A program made the position numbers and the translations under genes. From contig JAUJFZ010000001.1 in the NCBI GenBank assembly GCA_030441535.1, positions 400,001 to 464,000 of the forward strand: a DNA stretch of 64,000 nt, given 5' to 3'. Of this stretch, positions 25,645-33,770 are shown in pieces (within the stretch, counting starts at the first letter, position 1; each line of letters opens with the position of its first letter). This DNA is from Betaproteobacteria bacterium LSUCC0117 (GTDB taxonomy: Bacteria > Pseudomonadota > Gammaproteobacteria > Burkholderiales > Burkholderiaceae_C). The notes beneath the pieces were generated by a model that saw only the letters and a list, made by a program, of their open reading frames with translations, made no database searches and had not been told where the DNA came from.

Positions 25645-26028
25645 TCATCGTTGCTGACTGCGGTTTCCGATACTTGCAAAATTTTTCTGCAACTCTATAA
25701 GTTGAAGTTTGGCGTCATCAATAAATGACGAATTAACTAACGCATGCTTGGCTAAGTTGTCCAATACCACAAACAGGTCGTCAAAATCCTCTTCAATAAG
25801 GTACGGATTTAGGCGGATTACTGTCTCTGGTTCTTCGGTACTGAACCCTTTCGCTCGTGAAATGAGTGCATTTACCAAACGCAATTGGTAGGCCGCAAAA
25901 CCCCTTTTCGCTGGGGTGTCTGGGAATCTCCCGACAGATTGCCGCAGGCGCTCACCATAGAAATGATGCAAGTAAGACGCCACGGTAAAAACACGTGGTT
26001 CAGCCGACGATGGGGGTACGGATACCAT
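25645..26028 (-). CDS. Globin-like small protein lacking the proximal histidine (paralogue 2)
   Basis: 127 residues, paralogous to the next gene upstream: both share FY, GRFxDxPAxxGFxAYQxRL, IxRxKG and LxExDFxD in the same order. The pattern (FYGERL..., then EEDFDDLFVVLDNLAKHAL) resembles group 1 truncated haemoglobins, where a proximal His lies ten residues before the Phe of the DxxF segment. Here that position is Arg (VIRLNPYLIEEDF). If the fold is right, heme binding would be abolished or changed. The ATG is 3 nt after the upstream stop, implying coupling. Confidence 0.6.
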   Translation of the reverse strand: MVSVPPSSAEPRVFTVASYLHHFYGERLRQSVGRFPDTPAKRGFAAYQLRLVNALISRAKGFSTEEPETVIRLNPYLIEEDFDDLFVVLDNLAKHALVNSSFIDDAKLQLIELQKNFASIGNRSQQR

Positions 26029-26031
26029 AGG

Positions 26032-26415
26032 TCAAGCGATCTCTACATCGAACAGTCGTTCCCGCACCGACTCCAATTCGTCAAGTACTGCGCCCTTCAA
26101 CTCAAGGGGCAGCAGATTACTAGAAACCAGTTGATTCAGTAGATGGTCGAAGTCGAAGAAATCGGATTCTCTGAGATTGAGATTGGACTGTGCAACGATC
26201 AAGGGGTCATCTAATTTGTAACCTTTACAACGGGCGATGGTCCCCGTGATCAAGCGCACTTGGTAGGCTACAAATCCTTGAAACGCTGGGATGTCACGAA
26301 ATCTACCCCTCCAATGCTCCTCACGCAGATGGGAGTAGAAGCGGTATACGAGAGTTGGCAGGGTCGGAGCTAAAACTCGAGTGGCATTCGCGCTTACTCG
26401 TCTGGCAGTGTGCAT
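26032..26415 (-). CDS. Globin-like small protein lacking the proximal histidine (paralogue 1)
   Basis: 127 residues, first gene of the trio, with GGAGG five bases before the ATG. VYRFYSHLREEHWRGRFRD fits helices A-C of a truncated haemoglobin, and LNLRESDFFDFDHLLNQLV fits helices G-H, but the residue ten before the Phe is Gln (AQSNLNLRESDF) instead of His. It is divergent from the ion-channel gene across an AT-rich region. Assignment to the globin fold is inference from sequence pattern; an unrelated helical family remains possible. Confidence 0.6.
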   Translation of the reverse strand: MHTARRVSANATRVLAPTLPTLVYRFYSHLREEHWRGRFRDIPAFQGFVAYQVRLITGTIARCKGYKLDDPLIVAQSNLNLRESDFFDFDHLLNQLVSSNLLPLELKGAVLDELESVRERLFDVEIA

Positions 26416-26711
26416 CCAATCCTCCGTATTTGCTTTCCCAAAATATAGGTTGCTGAAGATTCGATATTTTATTCACAAAATTCGTTATTAATGTTAACAA
26501 TCTATAAAGTTCTTACTCAGGTAGAGAAAGAAAAATAGAGTTATTAGGGTCTATTTATATGAGTTATATAACTATAAAATATATATTTATTTTAAATAAA
26601 ATCGAATCCTCTAGCAATCGCGCAACTCCATTTATCAGGGTTTTACCTGATGAAAAATTTGCTATTTGAGCCAAATCTTGCGGTTATTTTGATACTGACC
26701 TGATACTAAAC
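26416..26711. promoter_or_regulatory. AT-rich divergent regulatory region
   Basis: 296 bp, far more AT-rich than its surroundings, between the globin-like trio and the ion channel. An inverted repeat ATCAGG/CCTGAT (26634-26651, 6-nt spacer) lies about 60 nt before the channel start, and the heptamer TGATACT occurs twice (26690-26696, 26701-26707) immediately before the ATG. These could be binding sites for a shared regulator or a nucleoid protein. Confidence 0.45.
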
Positions 26712-27623
26712 ATGTCTATTCATCAGTGGCAACGCCGCACCCTGGAAATTCTGGATCAAGGCAAACCGGGCGATCGTGCCAGTTTAGCCAGCGATTGGTT
26801 TTTGATCGTGCTGGTTATATCCAACGTCTTCGCTGTAGTGCTGGAGTCTGTGAACAGCATAGAGGCGCGGTTTCATGCGGAGTTCGCGGCATTTGAACTA
26901 TTCAGCTTGGTTTTATTTTCATTAGAGTATGTCGCCCGATTGTGGGCAAGTGGGAGCATCGTTGCAAAACGCCCATCAGTCGGTCGCAGACGCTATGCCC
27001 TAAGCTTTTATGGCTTGGTGGACTTGCTTTCCATTGCACCGTTTTATCTGGCGTTTTTACTCCCAGGCCTTGATTTGCGAGTCTTACGGGTCCTACGTTT
27101 ATTACGGGTACTGAAAATTTCGCATTTCAACACCGCCTTGGAGGACCTATTCCAGGCTATCTGGCACGAGCGTAAGACGCTATTTTCAGCCGTATATTTG
27201 CTGTTGATCGCGACTCTATTGAGCGCATCCATCATGTACTTTGCCGAGACCGAGGCGCAACCCGAGAAGTTCTCTTCGATACCCGCGTCTATGTATTGGG
27301 CTTTCATCACGCTGACCACTGTGGGCTACGGTGACGTGTCGCCTGTGACTTGGGTGGGGCAAGTGGTTTCAGTAATTACCGCGTTCATGGGTGTCAGTAC
27401 CATCGCACTTCTCACGGGAGTGGTTGCAACGGCTTTCAACAACCAATTGGAGCGACGCAAAGCGATGCTAGAAAGCGAAGTGAGTGCAGCCTTAGCCGAT
27501 GGCATCTTGTCCGAAGGCGAGATTGCCTCTATCTACCTTCTGCAACAACGTCTGAACTTAGACAACGACTTAGTTGAAGTTTTGATCGCCCAATACAAAA
27601 GTAAACGCACCGACGGGGCATGA
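26712..27623 (+). CDS. Voltage-gated-type potassium channel (ion transporter family)
   Basis: A 303-residue inner-membrane channel subunit. Six membrane segments are visible: S1 (about 29-46), S2 (58-78), S3 (97-118), an arginine-rich S4 (LRVLRVLRLLRVLK, 122-135), S5 (155-177) and S6 (213-240). The selectivity filter TTVGYGD is at 202-208, specific for potassium. A cytoplasmic tail with a coiled-coil-like ERRKAMLESEVSAAL segment follows. Standing alone beside the globin-like genes, it may be co-regulated with them. Confidence 0.9.
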   Translation: MSIHQWQRRTLEILDQGKPGDRASLASDWFLIVLVISNVFAVVLESVNSIEARFHAEFAAFELFSLVLFSLEYVARLWASGSIVAKRPSVGRRRYALSFYGLVDLLSIAPFYLAFLLPGLDLRVLRVLRLLRVLKISHFNTALEDLFQAIWHERKTLFSAVYLLLIATLLSASIMYFAETEAQPEKFSSIPASMYWAFITLTTVGYGDVSPVTWVGQVVSVITAFMGVSTIALLTGVVATAFNNQLERRKAMLESEVSAALADGILSEGEIASIYLLQQRLNLDNDLVEVLIAQYKSKRTDGA

Positions 27624-27641
27624 CCCAACCGCTGGCACTTC

Positions 27642-27737
27642 AATACAAGTCTGTTGTCACCCTTGAAGAAGAGCAATCAGAGTCCGTTCAGATTGGCCGG
27701 ACTCTAGGAAAATCGGTTGACTTTTTGAGGATCAGGA
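27642..27737 (+). repeat. Dispersed hairpin repeat, copy 1
   Basis: About 96 bp, nearly the same as copy 2 (45123-45218) and sharing its central part with copies at 30259 and 59695. It contains a hairpin AGAGTCCG/CGGACTCT (27679-27705), then AAAATCGGTTGACTTTTTGA. It starts 19 nt after the channel gene and could act as its terminator. Confidence 0.85.
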
Positions 27738-27863
27738 GGCGGTCGATGGATCGAAATGAGGATTCTGGATGACGCCGAGTCGATTACCAAACGGATCCGT
27801 GACCGCAGCCACCTTTATGCCCTCACCTACATCAACGATGGGATCGAGCAAACTCGCCGCCAT
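27732..27863 (-). pseudogene. VOC/glyoxalase-family C-terminal fragment
   Basis: A 43-codon frame reading DPIVDVGEGIKVAAVTDPFG and GNRLGVIQNPHF, the C-terminal end of a vicinal-oxygen-chelate protein. Its ATG overlaps the stop of the AraC-type gene (TGATG), and its 3' end overlaps the dispersed repeat. Only about one third of a normal VOC protein remains, so it is a relic, perhaps of a deletion joining it to the regulator gene. Confidence 0.75.
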
Positions 27864-28690
27864 CAATTAAGTAACCTCGGCATCGTTGACTTGGCCAAGG
27901 CACGAGACAAAGCTGAGCTGTTTCCATAGCCAGCTACTTTGGCTGCTTCCTTGAGTCCTTTGCCAAAATCGACAGCCCGCTGTGCCAAGGCGAGTCGGAT
28001 CGCAGCCAGATATTTTCCCGGCGGTCTTCGCATTGTTTGATGGAACTTGGTTGCGAATGCAGTACGTGACATCCCGGCTTCCTTGGCCAGAAGCTCTAAA
28101 TCCCATCCAAAAGCTGGACGTTGATGCATGGCCACCAGTGCTTTGGCAATTCGAGGATCAGCCAAACCATTGAACAAGCCACTGTCATGGTCACTGGGAT
28201 GCGCAACAAGGTAACGCAATAAGCCGATGAAAAGGATATCGCCAGCCCGATTGAGCAAGGCGGGTTGTCCGCAGCGAGGTGCATCCAATTCAGACTCAAT
28301 CATGGCGACTGCTAGCTGCAACGCAGGCTCATCATCAGCCAGAGAAACTGTTCGCGGTTGTGCGAACTCCTCCAAGAACAAGATCGCAACAGGCCCAGTC
28401 AGTTGAACACGCGCCTGCACCAACCTGCAGGCATCCTTTGCCGTGAATCTATGAAATACAAATGGTTGACTAGCATGTACCGCGACCAAAGCGGGAGATT
28501 CGATTTTTTGCCGGATATCTCCAACCTTCAACTCGGCGCAACCTCGCGTCAAAAAGAACAACTGCAGATTAGTCTCGTTGTCTCGACTGGGTGCGCCCTC
28601 CAAACGTGAGTCAGAAACGAGCTCCAGCGTTACCAATGGGGCCAATCCCTCCAGAAGCGCAGATAGACGATCAAGCTTAACGTCGCTCAT
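27863..28690 (-). CDS. AraC-family transcriptional regulator with cupin-type sensor domain
   Basis: 275 residues. The N-terminal part (about 20-185) is the AraC cupin_6 type (NLQLFFLTRGCAELKVGD, PALVAVHASQPFVF). The C-terminal DNA-binding domain has the two helix-turn-helix units: WDLELLAKEAGMSRTAFATK and LKEAAKVAGYGNSSALSRAL. The protein ends soon after the second unit (KSTMPRLLN), slightly shorter than relatives, next to a VOC relic, so its tail may have been altered by a deletion. It is divergent from a redoxin gene with a palindromic operator between, which suggests it controls that gene. Confidence 0.85.
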   Translation of the reverse strand: MSDVKLDRLSALLEGLAPLVTLELVSDSRLEGAPSRDNETNLQLFFLTRGCAELKVGDIRQKIESPALVAVHASQPFVFHRFTAKDACRLVQARVQLTGPVAILFLEEFAQPRTVSLADDEPALQLAVAMIESELDAPRCGQPALLNRAGDILFIGLLRYLVAHPSDHDSGLFNGLADPRIAKALVAMHQRPAFGWDLELLAKEAGMSRTAFATKFHQTMRRPPGKYLAAIRLALAQRAVDFGKGLKEAAKVAGYGNSSALSRALAKSTMPRLLN

Positions 28691-28692
28691 AT

Positions 28693-28738
28693 TGTACGAA
28701 TTGCAAATAATTTTGAATTTTAAATTGCATATCGTACA
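28693..28738. promoter_or_regulatory. Palindromic operator between AraC-type regulator and redoxin gene
   Basis: Half sites TGTACGAATTGCAA (from 28693) and its near-complement TTGCATATCGTACA (ending 28738) face each other over an AT-rich centre, immediately upstream of the regulator start. Such paired TGTACGAnnTGCAA boxes fit binding by a dimeric AraC-type protein controlling both directions. Confidence 0.65.
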
Positions 28739-28798
28739 TCACAATGGCGACCATGCTCTCCGCATGCCTTGCTTCTTCCACTTCCAAAAGGACACCTT

Positions 28799-29347
28799 AT
28801 GAGCACAATCGCCCTAACTCCCCGACAGCCTGTCCCCGCATTGACCATCCCTCTAGTGGGAGGGGGACGGTATGTGCTGGGCGCCACACCCGCCCCCACT
28901 TTTGACCTCGTCGTGTTTTACCGGGGTCTGCATTGCCCAATTTGCGCCAAATACCTGATGGAGCTCGACCGCCTCATGCCCGAGTTCGAAAAGCGTGGCG
29001 TGGGGGTGGTCGCTGTCAGTAGCGACAGGGCCGAGCGCGCCCAGGCCATGGCAGGCAAGATCAAAGCGGAGCACCTGCGTGTGGGCTACGATCTGAGCTT
29101 GCCAAGCGCGCGCCAGTGGGGCCTGTACATCAGCGCTTCCCGTGGTCAGACCTCTATTGGTATTGAAGAGCCCGAGTTGTTCAGCGAACCCGGCGTGTTC
29201 ATTGTTCGCCCTGACGGAACCCTCTACTACGGTTCCACACAGACCATGCCCTTTGCACGTCCGCAGTTCCAAGACTTGCTGGGGGCCATCGACTTTGCCG
29301 TGGCCAAGGACTATCCGGCGCGTGGCGAATACACCGGCACAGTCTAA
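28799..29347 (+). CDS. Peroxiredoxin-like redoxin (AhpC/TSA superfamily)
   Basis: A 182-residue thioredoxin-fold protein. The redox motif is CPIC in FYRGLHCPICAKYLMELD (about residues 46-49), where peroxiredoxins have a single peroxidatic Cys; VVAVSSDRAERA and GVFIVRPDGTLYY complete the fold. ATG at 28799 follows an AAAAGGAC ribosome-binding site; the upstream ATG at 28769 lacks one. No signal peptide. Likely an oxidative-stress protein under the divergent AraC-type regulator. Confidence 0.86.
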   Translation: MSTIALTPRQPVPALTIPLVGGGRYVLGATPAPTFDLVVFYRGLHCPICAKYLMELDRLMPEFEKRGVGVVAVSSDRAERAQAMAGKIKAEHLRVGYDLSLPSARQWGLYISASRGQTSIGIEEPELFSEPGVFIVRPDGTLYYGSTQTMPFARPQFQDLLGAIDFAVAKDYPARGEYTGTV

Positions 29348-29361
29348 AACCACAGCCTGCC

Positions 29362-30240
29362 ATGTTTCAAAAAATCATTGAAATCACGCTGCCTATTTTT
29401 TTGATTGCATGGCTAGGATTCATCTATAGCCGTCAATTCAAGCCAGACCTGGGGGGCGCAAACAAACTGATCGTCGATCTTGCATTACCCGTTCTGATTT
29501 TCAGTTCTCTGGCGTCAAAAAATTTTGATCCACAGTCCGCTATCACTTTCACATTCGCTTCGATCGCTCTGATTGTCTTGAGTGGATTACTAGCTTGGCC
29601 AGTGGCTCGGTTCTCGGGCGCTTCTGTGAAAGCATTTGTACCCTGTGTTATGTTCACAAACGTTGGCCCAGTCGGTATTCCACTCATCGCACTGGCCTAT
29701 GGGCCTGAGAGCTTGCCACTTTCAATTGTTTTGTTGGTCATTTCGAATATTTTGCATTTCACAATAGGCGCCATTGTTATGAACGGCCGAGTGGAATGGC
29801 GCTTGGTGTACGCTAATCCACTCATATGGGCCACACTGTTAGGCTTATGCGTCGCTCACATGCAATGGGACATACCTTCTCCCTTGCAAACAGCACTTAC
29901 CATGATTGGCAATGTATTGGTTCCAATGATGCTGTTGTCATTGGGTTCTCGGCTGGCAAGCAGCCAGCTACATGATGTGCGAGTAGGCGTGAGTGCGTCT
30001 ATTTTGACCTCGATTATGAGGTTAGGTGCAGTTTTTCTGCTCTTGCAACTGTTGACACTAAATCCCATTGAGAGCGGAGCGATGATCTTGTTCGCTTGCT
30101 TACCCCCAGCGGTGTTTAATTTTTTATTGGCGGATAAATTTCAGGTTCAGCCAGAAAAAGTGGCCTCCACAGTGGTGATAGGTCACGTGTTCAGCATAGT
30201 CGTTTTGCCATTGGGCATTTGGCTTGCTTTCATCCAGTAA
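29362..30240 (+). CDS. AEC family transporter (auxin efflux carrier-like)
   Basis: A 292-residue inner-membrane protein with about ten hydrophobic segments in two five-helix halves. The first half holds the conserved discontinuous-helix motif MFTNVGPVGIPLI, the second ACLPPAVFNFLLA. Bacterial AEC proteins export or import small carboxylates such as malonate, malate or lactate; the substrate is not readable here. It starts 14 nt after the redoxin gene and may be co-transcribed with it. A dispersed hairpin repeat begins 18 nt after the stop. Confidence 0.85.
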   Translation: MFQKIIEITLPIFLIAWLGFIYSRQFKPDLGGANKLIVDLALPVLIFSSLASKNFDPQSAITFTFASIALIVLSGLLAWPVARFSGASVKAFVPCVMFTNVGPVGIPLIALAYGPESLPLSIVLLVISNILHFTIGAIVMNGRVEWRLVYANPLIWATLLGLCVAHMQWDIPSPLQTALTMIGNVLVPMMLLSLGSRLASSQLHDVRVGVSASILTSIMRLGAVFLLLQLLTLNPIESGAMILFACLPPAVFNFLLADKFQVQPEKVASTVVIGHVFSIVVLPLGIWLAFIQ

Positions 30241-30258
30241 AAAAACGATTCCAACAAA

Positions 30259-30308
30259 AGCAATCAGAGCCCGTTCAGAATGGCTCGGCTCTGGGGAAAT
30301 CGGTTGAC
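30259..30308 (+). repeat. Dispersed hairpin repeat, copy 3 (short, divergent)
   Basis: Shares GCAATCAGAG, CGTTCAGAATGGC and GAAATCGGTTGAC with the other copies. The stem bases are changed on both arms (AGAGCC/GGCTCT), so the hairpin is kept. It lies between two convergent genes, 18 nt after the AEC stop. Confidence 0.75.
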
Positions 30309-30371
30309 AAACTAAATCTGAGAGTTTCTGTAAGCGGTTTCCAAATGAAGAATGTCAACCGACCTGGCGAC

Positions 30372-30854
30372 TCAGTGTTTGTGACCTTCCTGCTTTTGAT
30401 GCGCCATGGGCATATGTTTATCGGCAGGTTTCGTCACCATGCGGGCTGAAGCCTTTACCTCCAAGTTTTGACGCTGGCCTGCCTGGTCTTCGATAATCAA
30501 AGTTACTGGCACGACATCGCCGTCCTTGACTTGGCCTTTTAGGTCCATGAGCATCACGTGATAACCACCGGGCTTTAGCTCCACTGGTTTGCCGGCTGGC
30601 AGTTCCAAAAATGGCACTGCGCGCATTTTCATCACACCGCCTTCCATAAGCATGCTGTGGACCTCAACCACGCCAGCAATTGGTGACTTCGCAGCAAGGA
30701 GCTTTGCACCCTGCTTAGACTCAATCTGCATGAAAGCGCCCGTAGCGCTTTGCTGTGGCACAGTGGCCCGAATCCAAGCATTCGTTGCGCTCACTTGCGC
30801 AAAAGTCAAATTAGCCATGAATGACAGTGACAAAAGAAAAAATATTTTTTTCAT
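30372..30854 (-). CDS. Periplasmic copper chaperone PCu(A)C family
   Basis: A 160-residue secreted protein with a signal peptide ending NLTFAQ. It has the copper site of the family: HSMLMEGGVMKM, then about 20 residues later HVMLMDL, that is H-x-M...M...H-x-M. A His/Met-rich tail (PADKHMPMAHQKQEGHKH) may add further copper sites. PCu(A)C proteins deliver Cu(I) to cytochrome oxidase. The DUF2946 gene upstream on the same strand is a common neighbour. Confidence 0.92.
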   Translation of the reverse strand: MKKIFFLLSLSFMANLTFAQVSATNAWIRATVPQQSATGAFMQIESKQGAKLLAAKSPIAGVVEVHSMLMEGGVMKMRAVPFLELPAGKPVELKPGGYHVMLMDLKGQVKDGDVVPVTLIIEDQAGQRQNLEVKASARMVTKPADKHMPMAHQKQEGHKH

Positions 30855-30946
30855 AGGAGTTTCCTAGGAGAAATCAAATAGGGAATGACGGAGGCGCGCA
30901 TCAGCCTACCCAAGGGGGGCGCTGTGCACTGAAGAGGTTTGAGTGA

Positions 30947-31300
30947 TCAGACCTGAAAAGAAGGCGGGGCTCTAGCTTGCCAGGGCTTACCCCGCAAAGT
31001 TTGCAGCTTGGCAGAGACCCGCGCACTCCGAGCACTTGAGGGCTCTATTTGGGGAGGAGAGAATTGCAGCACCACGGGGGGAGGTGCCGAAAGCGGCAGA
31101 CACAAAGGGCAATGCAAGCCACTGGGGTTGTTGCTTCGTAACGCGTCGTCATGAAAAACAATTGCTGCGCCGGCAGCTGAGCACACGACATGCATCGAGA
31201 CCGGCTTCAACAGCGGCGATGCCACGGCAGCACCCAAAGACAGCACCAGCCATAAGATGACTAGACGTCCTAATAGGCGGGCATTACGCAGGGTTTGCAT
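30947..31300 (-). CDS. DUF2946 family protein
   Basis: A 117-residue protein with an N-terminal membrane or signal segment (LVILWLVLSLGAAVASPLL), a conserved HVVCSAAG, and GLHCPLCLPL as in DUF2946 proteins. The two cysteine motifs suggest metal or redox function; members usually accompany copper chaperones and TonB copper receptors, as here with PCu(A)C 92 bp downstream. Function is unknown. Confidence 0.82.
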   Translation of the reverse strand: MQTLRNARLLGRLVILWLVLSLGAAVASPLLKPVSMHVVCSAAGAAIVFHDDALRSNNPSGLHCPLCLPLSAPPPVVLQFSPPQIEPSSARSARVSAKLQTLRGKPWQARAPPSFQV

Positions 31301-31377
31301 CGCTCAATTATGCGTCATGGCTTTGCCCGAAATAACCAGGAAAATTTGACGCCACTCACCACGCAATTGGACCGCAG

Positions 31378-31418
31378 AAACCTAACATAACCGGCTCTGA
31401 AACATAACAATAGTCGTA
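31378..31418 (+). repeat. Short dispersed repeat B, copy 1
   Basis: About 41 bp matching 39010-39050 with a few mismatches. Shared core: CTGAAACATAACAATAGT, preceded by AACCTAACA. The two copies bracket the sugar ABC transporter region. Confidence 0.75.
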
Positions 31419-31445
31419 CTTAAGCCAAGAGATACGACCAGCACA

Positions 31446-32468
31446 TTAGCTTCTCGGGCCGTCAGATGACCGCGCAATCACCTCGACGGTCTCCAGAAAA
31501 TATGGCTGCGCAGGTGTTTCACCCCTCAATCGGGTCAGCAATAATTCAGCGAGATGCCGACCATTGCTTTGTACGTCATGAGCGATCGTCGTCAGTGGCG
31601 GCGCGCAAAATTGACCTGCGTCACTGTTGCCATAGCCCACTACGGATATCTGCTGCCCCACAACCAAGCCATGGGCGCGACAAGCAGCAATAGCACCAAT
31701 CGCCATCGCGTCAGTCGCGCACAGCACCGCTGAAGGTGGGTTGTGCGAGGTGATCAATTGTTCGGTTAGGTCATAACCAGCTTTCTCCGTCAAGCTGCCA
31801 TAGAGCACATGATGTAACGCAGGCTCTAAACCCGCACCGTGCATGGCCCGCGTGTAGCCCCTCTCGCGCAACGCTGCGAACATGAATTCTTCTGGGCCAT
31901 TGAGCAAAGCGATGTTGCGATGACCAAACGCAATTTGGCGTTGAGTTGCCACATAGAACGCCTGCTCGTTATCCGTATCAACCCAAAACTCGTTGCCCTC
32001 GGTCTCGGTGCGTCCGTAGGTTACAAAAGGCACTTGGTGTTTCAACAGTGCAGTAACACGCAGGTCATCAATGCGGGTACGTACGACTATGTAGCCATCG
32101 AACCACTTAGCCCGCAGGAACTGATCGTAGAGTGCCAATTCGGCCTTGACAGGCAAGCCGCCATTGGTACTGACCACTAGGTTATAGCCGCCGGCTTTGA
32201 GCCCGCGACTTACGCCCCCCAGCAAGCTAGAGTACATCGGATCCATGAAGCCTCCCGTTACCTCGTTGCTCGGCAGAATAACGCCCACCGCGCATGACTT
32301 ACCTGACTTGAGGCTGCGTGCACCGGGATGCGGTGTGTAGTTCAACGCCGCTGCGCGAGCGGACACGCGTTCGCGGGTGGATTCCGAAACATCGGTATAA
32401 CCGTTGAGGGCACGTGAAACGGTCGAAATCGAGAGGCCCAAATCCTTGGCTAGCTGTTGTATGGACAT
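31446..32468 (-). CDS. LacI-family transcriptional regulator
   Basis: 340 residues: N-terminal helix-turn-helix MSIQQLAKDLGLSISTVSRALNG with hinge helix, and a periplasmic-binding-protein-like sensor (AVGVILPSNEVTGGF, DAMAIGAIAA, SVVGYGNSDAGQFCAPPLTTI). It is the last gene of the sugar transporter operon, 9 nt after the glycosidase, and probably binds the two palindromes CAAAAACGTTTTTG and CAAACGTTTTTG upstream of the solute-binding protein gene, repressing the operon until its sugar is present. Confidence 0.92.
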   Translation of the reverse strand: MSIQQLAKDLGLSISTVSRALNGYTDVSESTRERVSARAAALNYTPHPGARSLKSGKSCAVGVILPSNEVTGGFMDPMYSSLLGGVSRGLKAGGYNLVVSTNGGLPVKAELALYDQFLRAKWFDGYIVVRTRIDDLRVTALLKHQVPFVTYGRTETEGNEFWVDTDNEQAFYVATQRQIAFGHRNIALLNGPEEFMFAALRERGYTRAMHGAGLEPALHHVLYGSLTEKAGYDLTEQLITSHNPPSAVLCATDAMAIGAIAACRAHGLVVGQQISVVGYGNSDAGQFCAPPLTTIAHDVQSNGRHLAELLLTRLRGETPAQPYFLETVEVIARSSDGPRS

Positions 32469-32477
32469 GCGTAATTA

Positions 32478-33770
32478 TCAGCCGGCATCCCGCAAAAACT
32501 CAATAACCATCGCCGCCGTCCAAGTGAAGGTTTTGCCGCCTAAGGCCTCCGCGGTGTGGGGATCGTAATATTCGGCGCACCCACTTTTCGCAATCGATCT
32601 CAAACTGGCTTGACGAATCCGCTCCGCCAGTGCTGGTTGGGCGTTCTGCATCAAACCTTTGATGAGCAGGTAATTTACCACCAGCCATGAAGGGCCGCGC
32701 CAATATCGCTTGCTGTCAAATCTGGCGTCATCTGGGTCGTGACTAGCCACCCCGTAAGGTGCGCGGTCCAAAATATGTCCGAGTCGCTGACACAACTGTA
32801 ATTGGCTCGGATGCCCTTCGGGCAACACCAATACCGGCAACATTCCGCCAATGCTGGCGCTATCAACCGGTCGTCTTTTGATGCGGTCGAAGGCAACATA
32901 TTGGCCCTTGTCAGCGCTCCACAGGGTGTCGATCGCCTGCAGTGCACGACTGGCACGCGCTTCTGCCATCTCGCTAATCCCCACCTCACCAATCGTTGCG
33001 GCGAGCCGAGCGAGGGCCTGATCAGAGTGAATCAAGATCGCATTAAAGCCGGGATCCACCACTTGAAACGGTGAGGCGTCATGCAACTTTGTGTTGTCCC
33101 AATTACAAGCTCGAAATAATTCGACCAACGCGATGTAGCGGTCGTATTCAAACTTGGTAGGGCGTTGACTCGCATCCACGTGTTGCGTGTCACGACGGGT
33201 GTAAGGCGTTACGTGATCGGCGGGTACCGCAGCCAACGCCGTATCCCAATCACAGGAGTTGTCTCGACCAGACTCCCAAGGATGCAGTAGAGCGACCAAG
33301 CCCGTACCTTGTGGATCACGGCAAGCGTAAAACCAGGCATGCCAGCGATTAGCCGCATTGACCAATTGGCGACAGCGTTCTTTGAGCGCATCCGTTTTCG
33401 AACCACGGTTCCATAATTGCTCGATGACCAAACCCATCACTGGTGGTTGTGTGATGCCGGAGGTCGGCGTGGCTCGCCCTGTTTCCCAGACCGTCGGCCC
33501 TGGGAAGTAGCCATCATCGAGCACGTGAAAGACGATGTGCGGCACCATACCGTCGTCCCACTGATGGGCAACTAACGATTCAATTTCTTGCCATGCGCGA
33601 GACTCATCGAAGGACGCCTGTCCCAGGGCGGTAAGACAAGAATCCCAATTCCACTGAAATGGATACAAACCATGCGTTGGGACCGTATAGCTGCCTTTAT
33701 CGTTGAGCCGCAGAATGCGCTGAGCCTCGCTCAACATCTCTTCCGGGCTCGCCAGGGTACTTGTACTCAT
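32478..33770 (-). CDS. MGH1/GH63-like glycoside hydrolase
   Basis: A 430-residue (alpha/alpha)6-barrel glycosidase. Motifs GLYPFQWNWDSC, HPWESGRDNSCDWD (catalytic acid region) and YWRGPSWLVVNYLLIKGL, plus a final ALGGKTFTWTAAM, are those of trehalase/glucosidase-like MGH1 domains. No signal peptide, so it would act on an imported sugar. The start at 33770 overlaps the ATPase gene stop (ATGA); the upstream start lies inside that gene. In this operon it likely splits the disaccharide or glucosyl conjugate taken up by the ABC transporter. Confidence 0.82.
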   Translation of the reverse strand: MSTSTLASPEEMLSEAQRILRLNDKGSYTVPTHGLYPFQWNWDSCLTALGQASFDESRAWQEIESLVAHQWDDGMVPHIVFHVLDDGYFPGPTVWETGRATPTSGITQPPVMGLVIEQLWNRGSKTDALKERCRQLVNAANRWHAWFYACRDPQGTGLVALLHPWESGRDNSCDWDTALAAVPADHVTPYTRRDTQHVDASQRPTKFEYDRYIALVELFRACNWDNTKLHDASPFQVVDPGFNAILIHSDQALARLAATIGEVGISEMAEARASRALQAIDTLWSADKGQYVAFDRIKRRPVDSASIGGMLPVLVLPEGHPSQLQLCQRLGHILDRAPYGVASHDPDDARFDSKRYWRGPSWLVVNYLLIKGLMQNAQPALAERIRQASLRSIAKSGCAEYYDPHTAEALGGKTFTWTAAMVIEFLRDAG

